A stretch of 52,636 nucleotides of DNA from Pseudomonas fontis (lineage in GTDB: Bacteria > Pseudomonadota > Gammaproteobacteria > Pseudomonadales > Pseudomonadaceae): the NCBI RefSeq assembly GCF_028656955.1, contig NZ_JAMDGY010000058.1:1-52636 (forward strand). The letters run 5' to 3'. Below the pieces are notes generated by a model. It did not search any database. It was given only the letters and a program-made list of their open reading frames with translations, and had not been told where the DNA came from. Position numbers and translations under genes: made by a program. Of this stretch, positions 35,149 through 43,807 are shown one piece after another (the first letter of the stretch is position 1; each line of letters opens with the position of its first letter).

Positions 35149-36141
35149 TCAGTTGGTCTTCGCAGGGCTGTTGTTGGCGGCGACTTTCTTGTCGGCCGGC
35201 GCGGCTTTTTTCGCGGCAGGTTTTGCCGCAGGCGCTTTTTTCGGTGCAGCAGCGGCCTTGGCTGGCGCTGCTTTCTTGGCCGTGGTGGCCGCTTTCTTCG
35301 CCGCAGGCTTGGCAGCGGCTTTGGCAGCAGGCTTGGCGACAGGCTTGACCGCCGGCTTGGCGTCCTGCACGGCCACCAGCTCCGCCGGGCTCGGGGTTGG
35401 CTGCTGGTACTTGGCGAGCAGTGCCACCATGGTCTCGCGCGGGGTCAGGATCAATTCCACACGACGGTTCAGCGAGCGGCCTTGCAGGCTGTCGTTGGCC
35501 GCACGTGGCATCACCGAGCCCATGCCGCGCAAGGTCAGGCGGTCACGTTGCAGGCCGCTGAGACGGAAGATCGCGGCCACCGAGCTGGCGCGTTCCTGGC
35601 TCAGCTTCTGGTTGGCAGCGGCGGCGCCGCTGGTGTCGGCATGGCCGAGGATCAGCACGGAGGTTTTGTTGTCGGCTTCAAGCACTTTCGCGACGCGGGT
35701 GATCGGGCCCAGGGTGACTGGCAGCAACATCGCCGGGCGATCCGGGTTGTAGCCGCTGTCGACCGGCAGCGTCACGACCAGCACGTCTTCACGACGCTCC
35801 AGCTCCAGCTTGCTGTCCTTGATGGCTTCGCGCATTTTCGGCTCGTTGGCATCGAGCCAGGCCTGGGTGGCCTTGGTGTCGATCTTCGGTACGGCCGCCT
35901 TGGCCTCGACCTTTTCGCTGTCACCGAACGGCCACCACCAGCGGCTGGCGCTTTCGGACTTGGCATCGGCCTTGGCGACCTTTTCAACCACCACTGCCTT
36001 CACTTCCTGGTCGGCCACCTGGTCCGAACCGAATGGCCACCAGCTGCTGAGGCCGCTGTCTGCCGAGGCGTTCTGCGGGTGCTGCGCGCAACCGGTCACG
36101 GCCAGGCACAGGGCGAGAGCTAAGGTTTTATGTGAAGACAT
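35149..36141 (-). CDS. OmpA-like lipoprotein with Lys/Ala/Pro-rich histone-H1-like tail
   Basis: A 330-residue lipoprotein. The signal ends in LAVTGC (Cys18). Two WWPFG segments (34-38 and 68-73) are followed by an OmpA peptidoglycan-binding domain (about 115-235) with VLILGHADTSG, ANQKLSQERASSVAAIF and SLNRRVELIL. Residues 261-330 form a KPAAKKAA-type tail like those of AlgP or histone H1, unusual on an envelope protein. The start at 36141 gives the clean lipoprotein signal. Located 18 bases upstream of pdxH on the same strand, so they may be co-transcribed. Confidence 0.88.
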   Translation of the reverse strand: MSSHKTLALALCLAVTGCAQHPQNASADSGLSSWWPFGSDQVADQEVKAVVVEKVAKADAKSESASRWWWPFGDSEKVEAKAAVPKIDTKATQAWLDANEPKMREAIKDSKLELERREDVLVVTLPVDSGYNPDRPAMLLPVTLGPITRVAKVLEADNKTSVLILGHADTSGAAAANQKLSQERASSVAAIFRLSGLQRDRLTLRGMGSVMPRAANDSLQGRSLNRRVELILTPRETMVALLAKYQQPTPSPAELVAVQDAKPAVKPVAKPAAKAAAKPAAKKAATTAKKAAPAKAAAAPKKAPAAKPAAKKAAPADKKVAANNSPAKTN

Positions 36142-36240
36142 CACTGATACACCATGAAAATGAAGGAAAAAGGAGCCGCCAACGGACACCGTTGGAGTGC
36201 AGAATAGCCAAAGGGTTGCAAATACACAGGTGCTGCCCGA

Positions 36241-37386
36241 TCAAAGGCAGCTTTTCAGAATCCGCACCAGGTTCTGTGCGCGCGGGTCCATGAGGATGTA
36301 AGGGCCGAGGGTATTGGTGACGAAGCCAAATGCCACGTCGTACTCCGGGTCGGCAAAGCCCACCGAGCCGCCAGCGCCCGGATGCCCGAAGGCGCGTGCG
36401 CCCAGGCCGAAGGTGGCGTTGGCAACCGCAGGCTGGTCGAGCATGCAGCCCAGGCCGAAGCGCGTCTGGGTCAACAGGGTCATGTCGTCGCCCAGGCTAT
36501 GTTCGCGGGTCAACTCATCCAGCAGTTCCGATTCGAGCAGGCTGCCGTCGAGCAGGCCGGCATAGAAACCGGCCAGGCTGCGCGCGTTGCCGTGACCATT
36601 CGCCGCCGGCTGCTGCATGCGCCGCCACTCGGGCTTGTTGGTGCTGGTGAGAATCGCCGGCGGGTTGGTGAAGGCGCGGGTCGACAGGGCCTGCGGCTCG
36701 GTCATGGTCACCTTCAACAGGCGCTTGGCCGCTTCATCACCCATGTTGCCCTTGCCGCGAGCGATATGCGCCACGCGGTGGAACTCTTCGTCCGCCAGGC
36801 CGATATGGAAATCCAGCCCCAGCGGCTTGGCCGTGCGGGCCACGATCGACTCGCCCGGCCCACGGCCATCAGCGCGGCGAATCAGCTCGCCCACCAGCCA
36901 GCCATAGGTAATGGCGGCATAGCCATGGGCGGTGCCCGGCGTCCACCAAGGCGCTTCAGCGGCCAGGGCGTCGACCATGGTTTGCCAGTCGTACAGGGCT
37001 TCGGCGGCCATCAGCTCGCGAATCGCCGGCAGCCCGGCCTGGTGGCAGAGCAACTGACGCAGGGTCACCGCCTCTTTGCCGGCCTGGGCGAACTCGGGCC
37101 AGTAACGTGCAACCGGGGCATCCAGGGCCAGCTTGCCCTCGCCCACCAGTTGCAGCGCCGTGACGGCTGCGAAGGTCTTGGTGCAGGAGAACAGGTTGAG
37201 GATGGTGTCGCTGTGCCAGGCCTCGCTGCCGTCCTTGTCGGCGCTGCCGGCCCAGAGGTCGAGGACCGTTTCGCCACCGACCTGAATGCACAGCGCGGCG
37301 CCGCGCTCCTGACGATCCTCGAAGAGCGCGGCAAAGGCTTCACGCACTGCTTCGAACTTGAGCTCGTAATGACCTTGAATCTGCAC
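36241..37386 (-). CDS. Serine beta-lactamase-fold hydrolase/esterase (EstB-like)
   Basis: A 381-residue protein of the class C beta-lactamase/DD-peptidase superfamily. The nucleophile motif SCTK is at 67-70, a Tyr in HGYAAITYG (Tyr156) fills the second-motif position and HPGAGG takes the place of KTG. There is no signal peptide, which suits a cytoplasmic carboxylesterase rather than a resistance enzyme. The GTG at 37386 is chosen because AGGAG lies eight bases ahead; an open frame of six more codons lacks such a site. Confidence 0.88.
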   Translation of the reverse strand: MQIQGHYELKFEAVREAFAALFEDRQERGAALCIQVGGETVLDLWAGSADKDGSEAWHSDTILNLFSCTKTFAAVTALQLVGEGKLALDAPVARYWPEFAQAGKEAVTLRQLLCHQAGLPAIRELMAAEALYDWQTMVDALAAEAPWWTPGTAHGYAAITYGWLVGELIRRADGRGPGESIVARTAKPLGLDFHIGLADEEFHRVAHIARGKGNMGDEAAKRLLKVTMTEPQALSTRAFTNPPAILTSTNKPEWRRMQQPAANGHGNARSLAGFYAGLLDGSLLESELLDELTREHSLGDDMTLLTQTRFGLGCMLDQPAVANATFGLGARAFGHPGAGGSVGFADPEYDVAFGFVTNTLGPYILMDPRAQNLVRILKSCL

Positions 37387-37478
37387 CCAACGACTCCTGC
37401 ACAACCTGACTACAAAGTGGCGTGCATTGTTTCAGCCCGAAGCCGATTTGGGAACAGATTGTGGTCAGATGGTCGACC

Positions 37479-39740
37479 TCAGCCTTGCGGCTTGGGTTTG
37501 GCCACCGGCTTGCTCAGTTGCTCCAGCAGTTGCAGGTTGGCCTTGCGCACGCTGTCGACAAAGCCCGGGAACGGCACGTCGGTAATCCCGACCAGGCCGA
37601 AGTGGCCGTTTTCGCCATCCAGCAGGCGACCGCTGGCCGGTTGATCGAGGTACTGGAACCAGTGCGCGCCGACAATCGACGGCTCCGCTGCTGCCGCCTT
37701 GAGGAACGCGGCATAGGCCGGGCCACGGTCTTCCTCGCGTGCCACTTCCATCGGCCCCGGCCCGAACGGCCCGCGATCACGGGAGCCGAACTGGAACTCC
37801 GAGACCAGCACCGGCTTGTCCAGCGCCGCGAGCTGGCTGAAGTCATAGCCGTCCTGCGGCTTGGGCGCGTAGACGTTGAAGCTCAGCACGTCGCAGTACT
37901 GCGCGCAGGCCTTGACCGCTTCCGGGGTGCTCACGGCGAAGCGGCCACCCAGCAACAGGTGGTTCGGCGCATGCCATTTCAGCGAATCGGAGATGGTCTT
38001 GAAGTAGGTCTCGGCAAACACCTGCTGGAAGTATTTGAAGTCCGCTTCGATTTCCGGATGTTCCGGGTTCGGCAGCGGCGGCTCGAAGCCTGGGTCTTCC
38101 ATCAGTTCCCACGCCGTGAGGTTGATACCCCAGGCCTTGGACAGCCCTTCCTGGTTGCGGTACTTGTCACGCAATTGCTTGAGGAAGGCGCGCTTGGCCG
38201 GTACGTCGGTGGTCAGGCGCAAGGTGCCGTAGGCCAGCGCGTAGCGGGCTTTCGGGTCGTTGCCCGGGGCAGCCCAGGACAGTTCGTTGTCGGCAAAGTA
38301 GCCAATCAGCCATGGGTCGTCGCGATGGTCGCGGGCGGCAATGGCCACGGCGCGCTCGGTGGCCATGGCAAAGCGCGGGTCGAACGGGTCGGGCATCGCG
38401 CCCCACCAGTCCATGCCGGTGCTGATACTGGTGTAGTCGCCGACAATCGCCAACGGCAAGGTGTAGGGCACCCGATCACTCTTCTCAAGTTCGGAATCGC
38501 TCCAGTTGCCCACGGTGTTGAAACCCCAGGCCTGCAAGCGATCAAGACTGTGCGCTTGCCAACGCGACGCATCGAACGCCGGTGCCGGGCATGGGCTGGC
38601 GAGGTGTTCACCCTTGGCCTTGAGCTCTGTGCTCACTGGCGTGCAAGGCTTGCCATAGGTGCGCTCAAGGTTCGCCGCATAGAAGTCGAACCAGCGGCCC
38701 TGGTCGAAATTGCGCCCCTTGGACGAGCCGTTGCCGTCGTGGTTGTTGCCCTCGCCGTAGAACTGCGCCAGCGCCTGGCCCTCTTGCGGCAAGCTGCTGA
38801 ACATCGCTTCACGGCCGGCCACGTAGGTCCGCCCGCCGTCCGCCGCCACGGCGTTCACGCCCAGCGAATAGAACGGATGCCCTTGCGGGGTCACCAGGTA
38901 CCAGCGCCCGTCTCGTTTCTCGGTACGGAAGAAGCCCTTGGCCGGGAAGCTCTCGCCGCCGGTCCAGCCGCCGAACTTGTCCTGCTTGAGCTTGGCATGC
39001 TCGGCCAGCCAACCCTTGAGCTGTTGCTGCTCACGCGCAGCGCCGGTCTTGAGTTGCTCGTCGTTGCTGATCTTTTCCGGCCAGCGGCCACGACTGAACT
39101 GGCCGTAGCCATCGATCAGGCCGTTGTAGGCGGCTTTTTGCAGCAGGTCGTCGTCCTGCACGCCAAAGCGCTCGATCAGGATGCTCTGGGCCACATTGGG
39201 CTTGCTCATCGACAAAGTGACCGAGACCACCTGCTTGAGGTCGATTTCGCCGGCACTGCTGCTCAGCAGTACGCGCTGGCCTTCGTGGGTCCATGGCATC
39301 GGTGGGCCGACGCGCATGCCCTGGCTCAGCGGCGAGCTGGCAACCAGCGGCACCAGGACGGTTTGCGCAGGCCCCGCCGGCAGGTCGATGCGGCTGGTGA
39401 GGGTGCGCCCGTCATTGCTCTGCACCGTGACATCAACGGTCAGCGCCCAGTCCATCCCGCTCTGCAGGCGCAAGGTCATGGCCGTGGCGCTGGACCAGTC
39501 CCAGGCACCGGTCTGCGGGCTGAGCTTGAGGTTCGGTCGCTCCACCGGGTTGAACACCACGCGGCGCAGCACCTCGCCGCTGGCCGTCTGCTCGGCGTTG
39601 TATTGCGGCAGGCTGGCATCCTCGGTCTGTACATTGACCACGGCGGCCGGGCGAACGAAGTTGAACAGCGTCTGTTGTCCGGCCAGCAATGGCGTGCTGA
39701 ACATCAGTGCAAATACGGCAGGCAGGGTACGGCGCAACAT
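37479..39740 (-). CDS. Exported GH50/agarase-like glycoside hydrolase
   Basis: A 753-residue secreted protein. The signal peptide MLRRTLPAVFALMFSTPLLAG is followed by a beta-rich N-terminal domain and a TIM-barrel with GGESFPAKGFFRTEKRDGRW, PLAIVGDYTS, GYFADNELSW (Glu486, likely acid/base) and PVLVSEFQFG (Glu648, likely nucleophile). This is the pattern of clan GH-A enzymes of the beta-agarase (GH50) type. In a soil Pseudomonas the natural substrate is more likely an exopolysaccharide than agar; that is inference. The ATG at 39740 gives the signal peptide, though GGAG is 15 bases away. Single gene. Confidence 0.85.
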   Translation of the reverse strand: MLRRTLPAVFALMFSTPLLAGQQTLFNFVRPAAVVNVQTEDASLPQYNAEQTASGEVLRRVVFNPVERPNLKLSPQTGAWDWSSATAMTLRLQSGMDWALTVDVTVQSNDGRTLTSRIDLPAGPAQTVLVPLVASSPLSQGMRVGPPMPWTHEGQRVLLSSSAGEIDLKQVVSVTLSMSKPNVAQSILIERFGVQDDDLLQKAAYNGLIDGYGQFSRGRWPEKISNDEQLKTGAAREQQQLKGWLAEHAKLKQDKFGGWTGGESFPAKGFFRTEKRDGRWYLVTPQGHPFYSLGVNAVAADGGRTYVAGREAMFSSLPQEGQALAQFYGEGNNHDGNGSSKGRNFDQGRWFDFYAANLERTYGKPCTPVSTELKAKGEHLASPCPAPAFDASRWQAHSLDRLQAWGFNTVGNWSDSELEKSDRVPYTLPLAIVGDYTSISTGMDWWGAMPDPFDPRFAMATERAVAIAARDHRDDPWLIGYFADNELSWAAPGNDPKARYALAYGTLRLTTDVPAKRAFLKQLRDKYRNQEGLSKAWGINLTAWELMEDPGFEPPLPNPEHPEIEADFKYFQQVFAETYFKTISDSLKWHAPNHLLLGGRFAVSTPEAVKACAQYCDVLSFNVYAPKPQDGYDFSQLAALDKPVLVSEFQFGSRDRGPFGPGPMEVAREEDRGPAYAAFLKAAAAEPSIVGAHWFQYLDQPASGRLLDGENGHFGLVGITDVPFPGFVDSVRKANLQLLEQLSKPVAKPKPQG

Positions 39741-39760
39741 AAGGCTGGAGTTCTCCTTGA

Positions 39761-39776
39761 AGGCCCGGTCGGGCCT
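39761..39776 (-). terminator. Hairpin between dinG and the glycosidase gene
   Basis: AGGCCCG-GT-CGGGCCT is a perfect seven-base stem. A second inverted pair, CTCGG/CCGAG, lies nearer the dinG stop (39799-39819). Neither has a U tract. It may be a weak terminator for dinG or part of the glycosidase leader. Confidence 0.35.
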
Positions 39777-39821
39777 CGATCTCGCAAATAGACAACGCCT
39801 CGGGGCATTCAGCACCGAGGG

Positions 39822-41966
39822 TCAGGAAATTTCCCGGCGAAACGGCGGCAATGCATTGAGAATAGCCTTGCCGTAGCGCTGGGTGACTACTCGACGGTCG
39901 AGCAGCGTGATGGTGCCGCGGTCTTCTTCGGTCCGCAGCAGGCGGCCACAGGCCTGGATCAGGCGCAGCGAGGCGTCGGGCACGGCGATTTCCATGAACG
40001 GGTTGCCGCCACGGGCTTCGATCCATTCGGCCAGGGCCGCTTCGACCGGGTCATCCGGCACCGCGAAGGGGATCTTGGCGATGACCACGTGCTCACAGTA
40101 GGCACCTGGCAAGTCGACACCCTCGGCAAAACTGGCCAGGCCGAACAGCACGCTGGTATCGCCGCCGTCCACCCGCGCCTTGTGCTTGTTCAGGGTTTCC
40201 TGCTTGGACAGGTTGCCCTGGATGAACACCTGCTTGCGCCAGTCGCGGTCCAGGCCGTCGAACACGTCCTGCATCTGCTTGCGCGAGGAGAACAGCACCA
40301 GGGTGCCGCGCGAACCTTCCACCAACTCCGGCAGGTCGCGGATGATCGCGGCGGTGTGGGCCGGGGCGTCGCGCGGGTCGGCGCGCAGGTCCGGGACCCG
40401 CAGCACACCGGCATCGGTGTGGTGGAACGGGCTCGGCACCACGGCGGTGACGGCGTCCTTGGGCAGGCCGGCGCGCATGCGGAAGCGGTCGAATTTGCCC
40501 AGCGCGGTGAGCGTCGCCGAGGTTACCAGGGCGCCATAGGCGACATTCCACAGGTTGCGACGCAGCATCTCGGCGGCCAGGATCGGGCTGGCATTGACCT
40601 CGATGTCGAACAGCGCACCGGTTTCCGCCAGGCTCAGCCAGCGCGCCATGGGCGGGCTGTCTTCAGGGTCTTCGGCGGTGAAGGCGGTCCACAGGTCCCA
40701 GTTGCCCTGGGCACGTACCAGCAAACTGCCGAACAGCGGGTACCATTCTTCGGCCTGGTGGCTCGGGATGCCGATGCTGACTTCAGCGTCCATCCCTTCC
40801 TTGAGCAGGTCGGTCAGGCGGGTGAACAGGTCGGTGAGGCGGCCGAAGCCTTTCTTCAGCTCGATACCCATCTCGCGCATGTGTTCCGGCACCACCCCGC
40901 CAACAAAGCGATGGCGCGGCCGGTCGCGGCCTTCCATGTCTTCACCGGGGCGGAAGTCGGCCACCTGCTCGCAGGCCGCGAACATGAACTGTTGTTGATC
41001 CTTGATTTCCCGCGCCAGCTCCGGCACCTGTTCGATGAACTTGCCCAGGTCGCCCGGCAGCGGGTTCTGCGCCAGCAGCTTGGCCAGGTTCTTGGCCGTG
41101 GTTTCCAGCCAGTCGGCGGTGGAGCGCAGGCGGCTGTAATGGGCGAAGTGCCCAATGGCCTTGTCTGGCAGGTGATGGCCTTCGTCAAACACGTACATGG
41201 TGTCGCGCGGGTCGGGCAATACCGCACCGCCGCCCAGGGCCAGGTCGGCCAGGACCATGTCGTGGTTGGTGACGATCACATCGACCTTGCCCATGCCTTC
41301 ACGGGCTTTATAGAAGGTGCACTGGCCGAAGTTCGGGCAGTGGCGGCCGGTGCACTGGCTGTGGTCGGTGGTCACGCGGGACCAGTCCTGATCCTCCAGC
41401 GCGACCGGCCAGCTGTCACGGTCGCCGTCCCATTTGTTCCCGGCGAGCTTCTCGATCATGCTGGTGAACAACTTCTGGCTGACCTCATCCACCTCGATCT
41501 TGAAGCCTTCTTCCTCGAACAGCTGCGCCGTGGCGGTTTGCGCGTGGCCTTCCTGCAACAGCTGGTCGAGCTTGGACAGGCACAGGTAGCGCCCACGGCC
41601 CTTGGCCAGCGCGAAGGTGAAATTCAGCCCGCTGTTGCGCATCAGGTCGGGCAGGTCCTTGAACACGATCTGCTCTTGCAGAGCCACGGTGGCGGTGGCG
41701 ATCACCAGGCGTTTGCCGGCGGCCTTGGCGGCCGGAATCGTCGCCAGGCTGTAGGCGACCGTCTTGCCGGTACCGGTGCCAGCCTCGACCGCGACCACGG
41801 CGGGGTCACCGCTGCGGCGCCCTTCGTCGTCCACGGCAATGTCGCCCAGCACCTTGGCCACTTCGGCAATCATCAGGCGCTGGCCATAGCGTGGTTTGAG
41901 GCTCTTGGCTTCGAGAAAACGCGAATAGGCGCCCTGAATCTGGGATTTGAGTTCGGTGCTGATCAT
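39822..41966 (-). CDS. dinG: ATP-dependent DNA helicase DinG
   Basis: A 714-residue superfamily 2 helicase (XPD-like). Walker A is AGTGTGKT (62-69), the iron-sulfur cysteines are Cys129, Cys205, Cys210 and Cys216, and the DEAH-type box is DEGH (261-264). Late motifs include FGLASFAEGVDLPG and QACGRLLRTEEDRG. DinG is a 5'-3' helicase that removes R-loops and aids replication through transcribed genes. No LexA box was evident upstream. The gene is divergent from the CopD-like gene. Confidence 0.95.
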   Translation of the reverse strand: MISTELKSQIQGAYSRFLEAKSLKPRYGQRLMIAEVAKVLGDIAVDDEGRRSGDPAVVAVEAGTGTGKTVAYSLATIPAAKAAGKRLVIATATVALQEQIVFKDLPDLMRNSGLNFTFALAKGRGRYLCLSKLDQLLQEGHAQTATAQLFEEEGFKIEVDEVSQKLFTSMIEKLAGNKWDGDRDSWPVALEDQDWSRVTTDHSQCTGRHCPNFGQCTFYKAREGMGKVDVIVTNHDMVLADLALGGGAVLPDPRDTMYVFDEGHHLPDKAIGHFAHYSRLRSTADWLETTAKNLAKLLAQNPLPGDLGKFIEQVPELAREIKDQQQFMFAACEQVADFRPGEDMEGRDRPRHRFVGGVVPEHMREMGIELKKGFGRLTDLFTRLTDLLKEGMDAEVSIGIPSHQAEEWYPLFGSLLVRAQGNWDLWTAFTAEDPEDSPPMARWLSLAETGALFDIEVNASPILAAEMLRRNLWNVAYGALVTSATLTALGKFDRFRMRAGLPKDAVTAVVPSPFHHTDAGVLRVPDLRADPRDAPAHTAAIIRDLPELVEGSRGTLVLFSSRKQMQDVFDGLDRDWRKQVFIQGNLSKQETLNKHKARVDGGDTSVLFGLASFAEGVDLPGAYCEHVVIAKIPFAVPDDPVEAALAEWIEARGGNPFMEIAVPDASLRLIQACGRLLRTEEDRGTITLLDRRVVTQRYGKAILNALPPFRREIS

Positions 41967-42063
41967 GGTGTGGGCGCGCCCGAAGGGCTGGATAAATTTT
42001 CAGTGTTTCGAATGGGCCGCTATCATACCCCGCTATTGCCCCTTGCGCCGAACGGAGTTCCCG

Positions 42064-42528
42064 ATGACTGCTTTTGCCCTGCCCTATAGCCTGCATGTCC
42101 TGGCCGCCCTGGTCTGGGTCGGCGGCATGTTCTTCGCCTGGCTGGTCCTGCGCCCGGCGGCCGTTGTAGCCCTGGACGGACCGGCGCGGTTGCGCCTCTG
42201 GGTAGAAGTGTTTCAGCGTTTTTTCGGCTGGGTCTGGGTGGCGATTGCGGTGCTGGCGATCAGTGGCGTGGGGATGATCCACATGCGCTTTGCCGGGTTT
42301 GAAACCGCACCTAAATATGTGCAGGTGATGATTGGCGGGTTTATCGCGATGACCGCGTTGTTTATCCGGGTGCAGTCGCTGTTGCTGCCGGAGTTGCGCA
42401 AGGCGGTGCAGGAAGAGGACTGGCAGGCCGGCGCGGCGGTGATGGGCAGGATCCGCCGGGTGGTGGGGTTCAATCTGTTGCTGGGGGTGGCGGTGGTCGT
42501 GGTGGCCACTTCCCGGTTGATGTTCTGA
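42064..42528 (+). CDS. CopD-family four-helix membrane protein
   Basis: A 154-residue protein with four predicted helices (about 6-26, 47-67, 79-97 and 132-151), including LHVLAALVWVGGMFFAWLVL with a helix-one His, as in the CopD/YozB group of possible heme- or copper-linked membrane proteins. CGGAG precedes the ATG. The upstream extension of 39 codons crosses the dinG promoter and is not used. Substrate unknown. Confidence 0.82.
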   Translation: MTAFALPYSLHVLAALVWVGGMFFAWLVLRPAAVVALDGPARLRLWVEVFQRFFGWVWVAIAVLAISGVGMIHMRFAGFETAPKYVQVMIGGFIAMTALFIRVQSLLLPELRKAVQEEDWQAGAAVMGRIRRVVGFNLLLGVAVVVVATSRLMF

Positions 42529-42541
42529 GCGACAGTACGCA

Positions 42542-42637
42542 CTGTGGGAGCCGGCCTTGCCGGCGATGAGGCCAGCACTGCCAGCCCACATCGGTGAGCG
42601 CTTTGCGCTCAATCGCCGGCAAGGCCGGCTCCCACAG
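42542..42637. repeat. REP-type inverted repeat pair, family A
   Basis: Perfect 26-base arms at 42542-42567 and 42612-42637, with an inner GAGCG-CTTTG-CGCTC hairpin. Between the convergent CopD-like and collagen-like genes. A T8G9 run (42653-42669) follows. Confidence 0.85.
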
Positions 42638-42671
42638 AGGTTTGGGTAAGGCTTTTTTTTGGGGGGGGGAG

Positions 42672-43430
42672 TTACAAGCGCTGTACCGTCAGCTCACCCG
42701 CAGACCCCGCCAACCCCGGCTGCCCTGCCGCCCCTGGCCGACCCGCAGGCCCGGCATCGGTGCGATACACCAGGCAACCCTTGCTCGCCCCGCCCGCCCC
42801 CGGTTTGCCGGCAGCACCCGGTACACCCGGGGCCCCGCCCTCAAGACGAACCTTGATCTGCTCATCCGGATAGTTCGACGGCAACACCAGGCGCACCTGA
42901 CCGCCCGCCGCGCCGTCATGGCCGTTGCCGCCGTTGTCACCATTGGCCCCGCGTGAAGCCTGGCCCCAAGTGCAGCCACCGGCCTTGCCGTTGGCCCCAT
43001 CCAAGCCAACGTAGCCTGGCGCCCCAGCCCCGCCACGGGCATCAACGGCCAACTGCGTGGCGTCCAGCGCCAGCACCTTCAGTTCAATGTTGCGACCCGG
43101 CCGCGCCGGCTTTTCATAGGTACCCGGCGCCCCGTGCGCGGCGAACTCGCTACCCGCCCCCAACGACGCCCGCAGCACTTCGATCTTCAGCGGTGCATCC
43201 GCCGGCACAATGGCGATACGCGCCTCGCGCCCCAACTGCAATTCGTCGACTTTCAGTTCGACCAGGCTCGCCGGCAGCAACAGGGTTGCCGAATCGGCCA
43301 CTTCAAGGCGCTGCAGATGGACGACGCTGGACTTGTTCGGCAGGCGCAACACCGAATGTGCAGCCACGCTGATCGCATCAGCCAATGCCAACGGGCTGAA
43401 CATCGCTGCCAGCAATAACCACTTACGCAT
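42672..43430 (-). CDS. Exported collagen-like (Gly-X-Y) protein
   Basis: A 252-residue secreted protein. The signal MRKWLLLAAMFSPLALA is followed by a beta-rich region (20-130), then two glycine-rich segments with collagen-like Gly-X-Y triplets, about 133-178 (GAPGYVGLDGANGKAGG) and 198-246 (GAPGVPGAAGKPGAGG and GPAGRPGAAGQPGLAG), split by a beta segment. Cys153 and Cys219 could form a disulfide. AGGAGG precedes the ATG. It overlaps the DUF1145 gene end by eight bases. Probably an envelope or matrix protein; the function is unknown. Confidence 0.8.
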   Translation of the reverse strand: MRKWLLLAAMFSPLALADAISVAAHSVLRLPNKSSVVHLQRLEVADSATLLLPASLVELKVDELQLGREARIAIVPADAPLKIEVLRASLGAGSEFAAHGAPGTYEKPARPGRNIELKVLALDATQLAVDARGGAGAPGYVGLDGANGKAGGCTWGQASRGANGDNGGNGHDGAAGGQVRLVLPSNYPDEQIKVRLEGGAPGVPGAAGKPGAGGASKGCLVYRTDAGPAGRPGAAGQPGLAGSAGELTVQRL

Positions 43431-43698
43431 GAGGTGCCTCCTGGCGCGGAGCCGGAATAGATTGAATATGGAAAATGCCCACCAGCAGGATTTGCAGGCG
43501 GTCGAACCAGCGGTGGCTGCGCTCACGCAGGCAACCGTTGAACAGCAACACTTCGAGAAAGTGCAGCCCCAGCAACCCGGCCCCGGCCGCGTTGATCAAT
43601 ACATGAAAAGGCTTCTCTGCCGGCATCAGCAGATTCATCAGCACCACCCACCAGAAGACCACGGTCAGGGCTTTGCCCAGCCCCCACAACCCTTTCAT
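43423..43698 (-). CDS. DUF1145 family small membrane protein
   Basis: A 91-residue protein with two or three membrane helices, starting MKGLWGLGKALTVVFWWVVL and holding PFHVLINAAGAGLLGLHFLEV, as in DUF1145. The second of two close ATGs (43698) has AGGGG at nine-base spacing; the first (43704) is too near. It overlaps the collagen-like gene by eight bases, so the two are probably translated from one transcript. Confidence 0.82.
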   Translation of the reverse strand: MKGLWGLGKALTVVFWWVVLMNLLMPAEKPFHVLINAAGAGLLGLHFLEVLLFNGCLRERSHRWFDRLQILLVGIFHIQSIPAPRQEAPHA

Positions 43699-43807
43699 AT
43701 GCATGCGCCCCTTGCTGTTCTTGTATTGGGTTGGCAGCCCGCCCACGCGAACGCGGGCAGTGCCTGCAACAGTAACGGCAGACAGTGCCCGGTGCCAGCC
43801 CTGACGA

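Noticed and set aside
35149..35400. KPAAKKAA tail taken as an AlgP/histone-like DNA-binding gene
   Set aside because: It is in frame with an OmpA domain and lipoprotein signal on one continuous reading frame, so no separate gene is needed.
36241..37386. Beta-lactamase (antibiotic resistance) gene
   Set aside because: There is no signal peptide and no KTG motif; HPGAGG and SCTK fit the EstB-type carboxylesterases better.
37422..39791. A 789-codon open frame on the plus strand opposite the glycosidase gene
   Set aside because: It is an antisense shadow of high-GC coding DNA: Arg/Gln/His/Gly-rich, no motifs, no ribosome site. The minus-strand frame has a signal peptide and catalytic residues.
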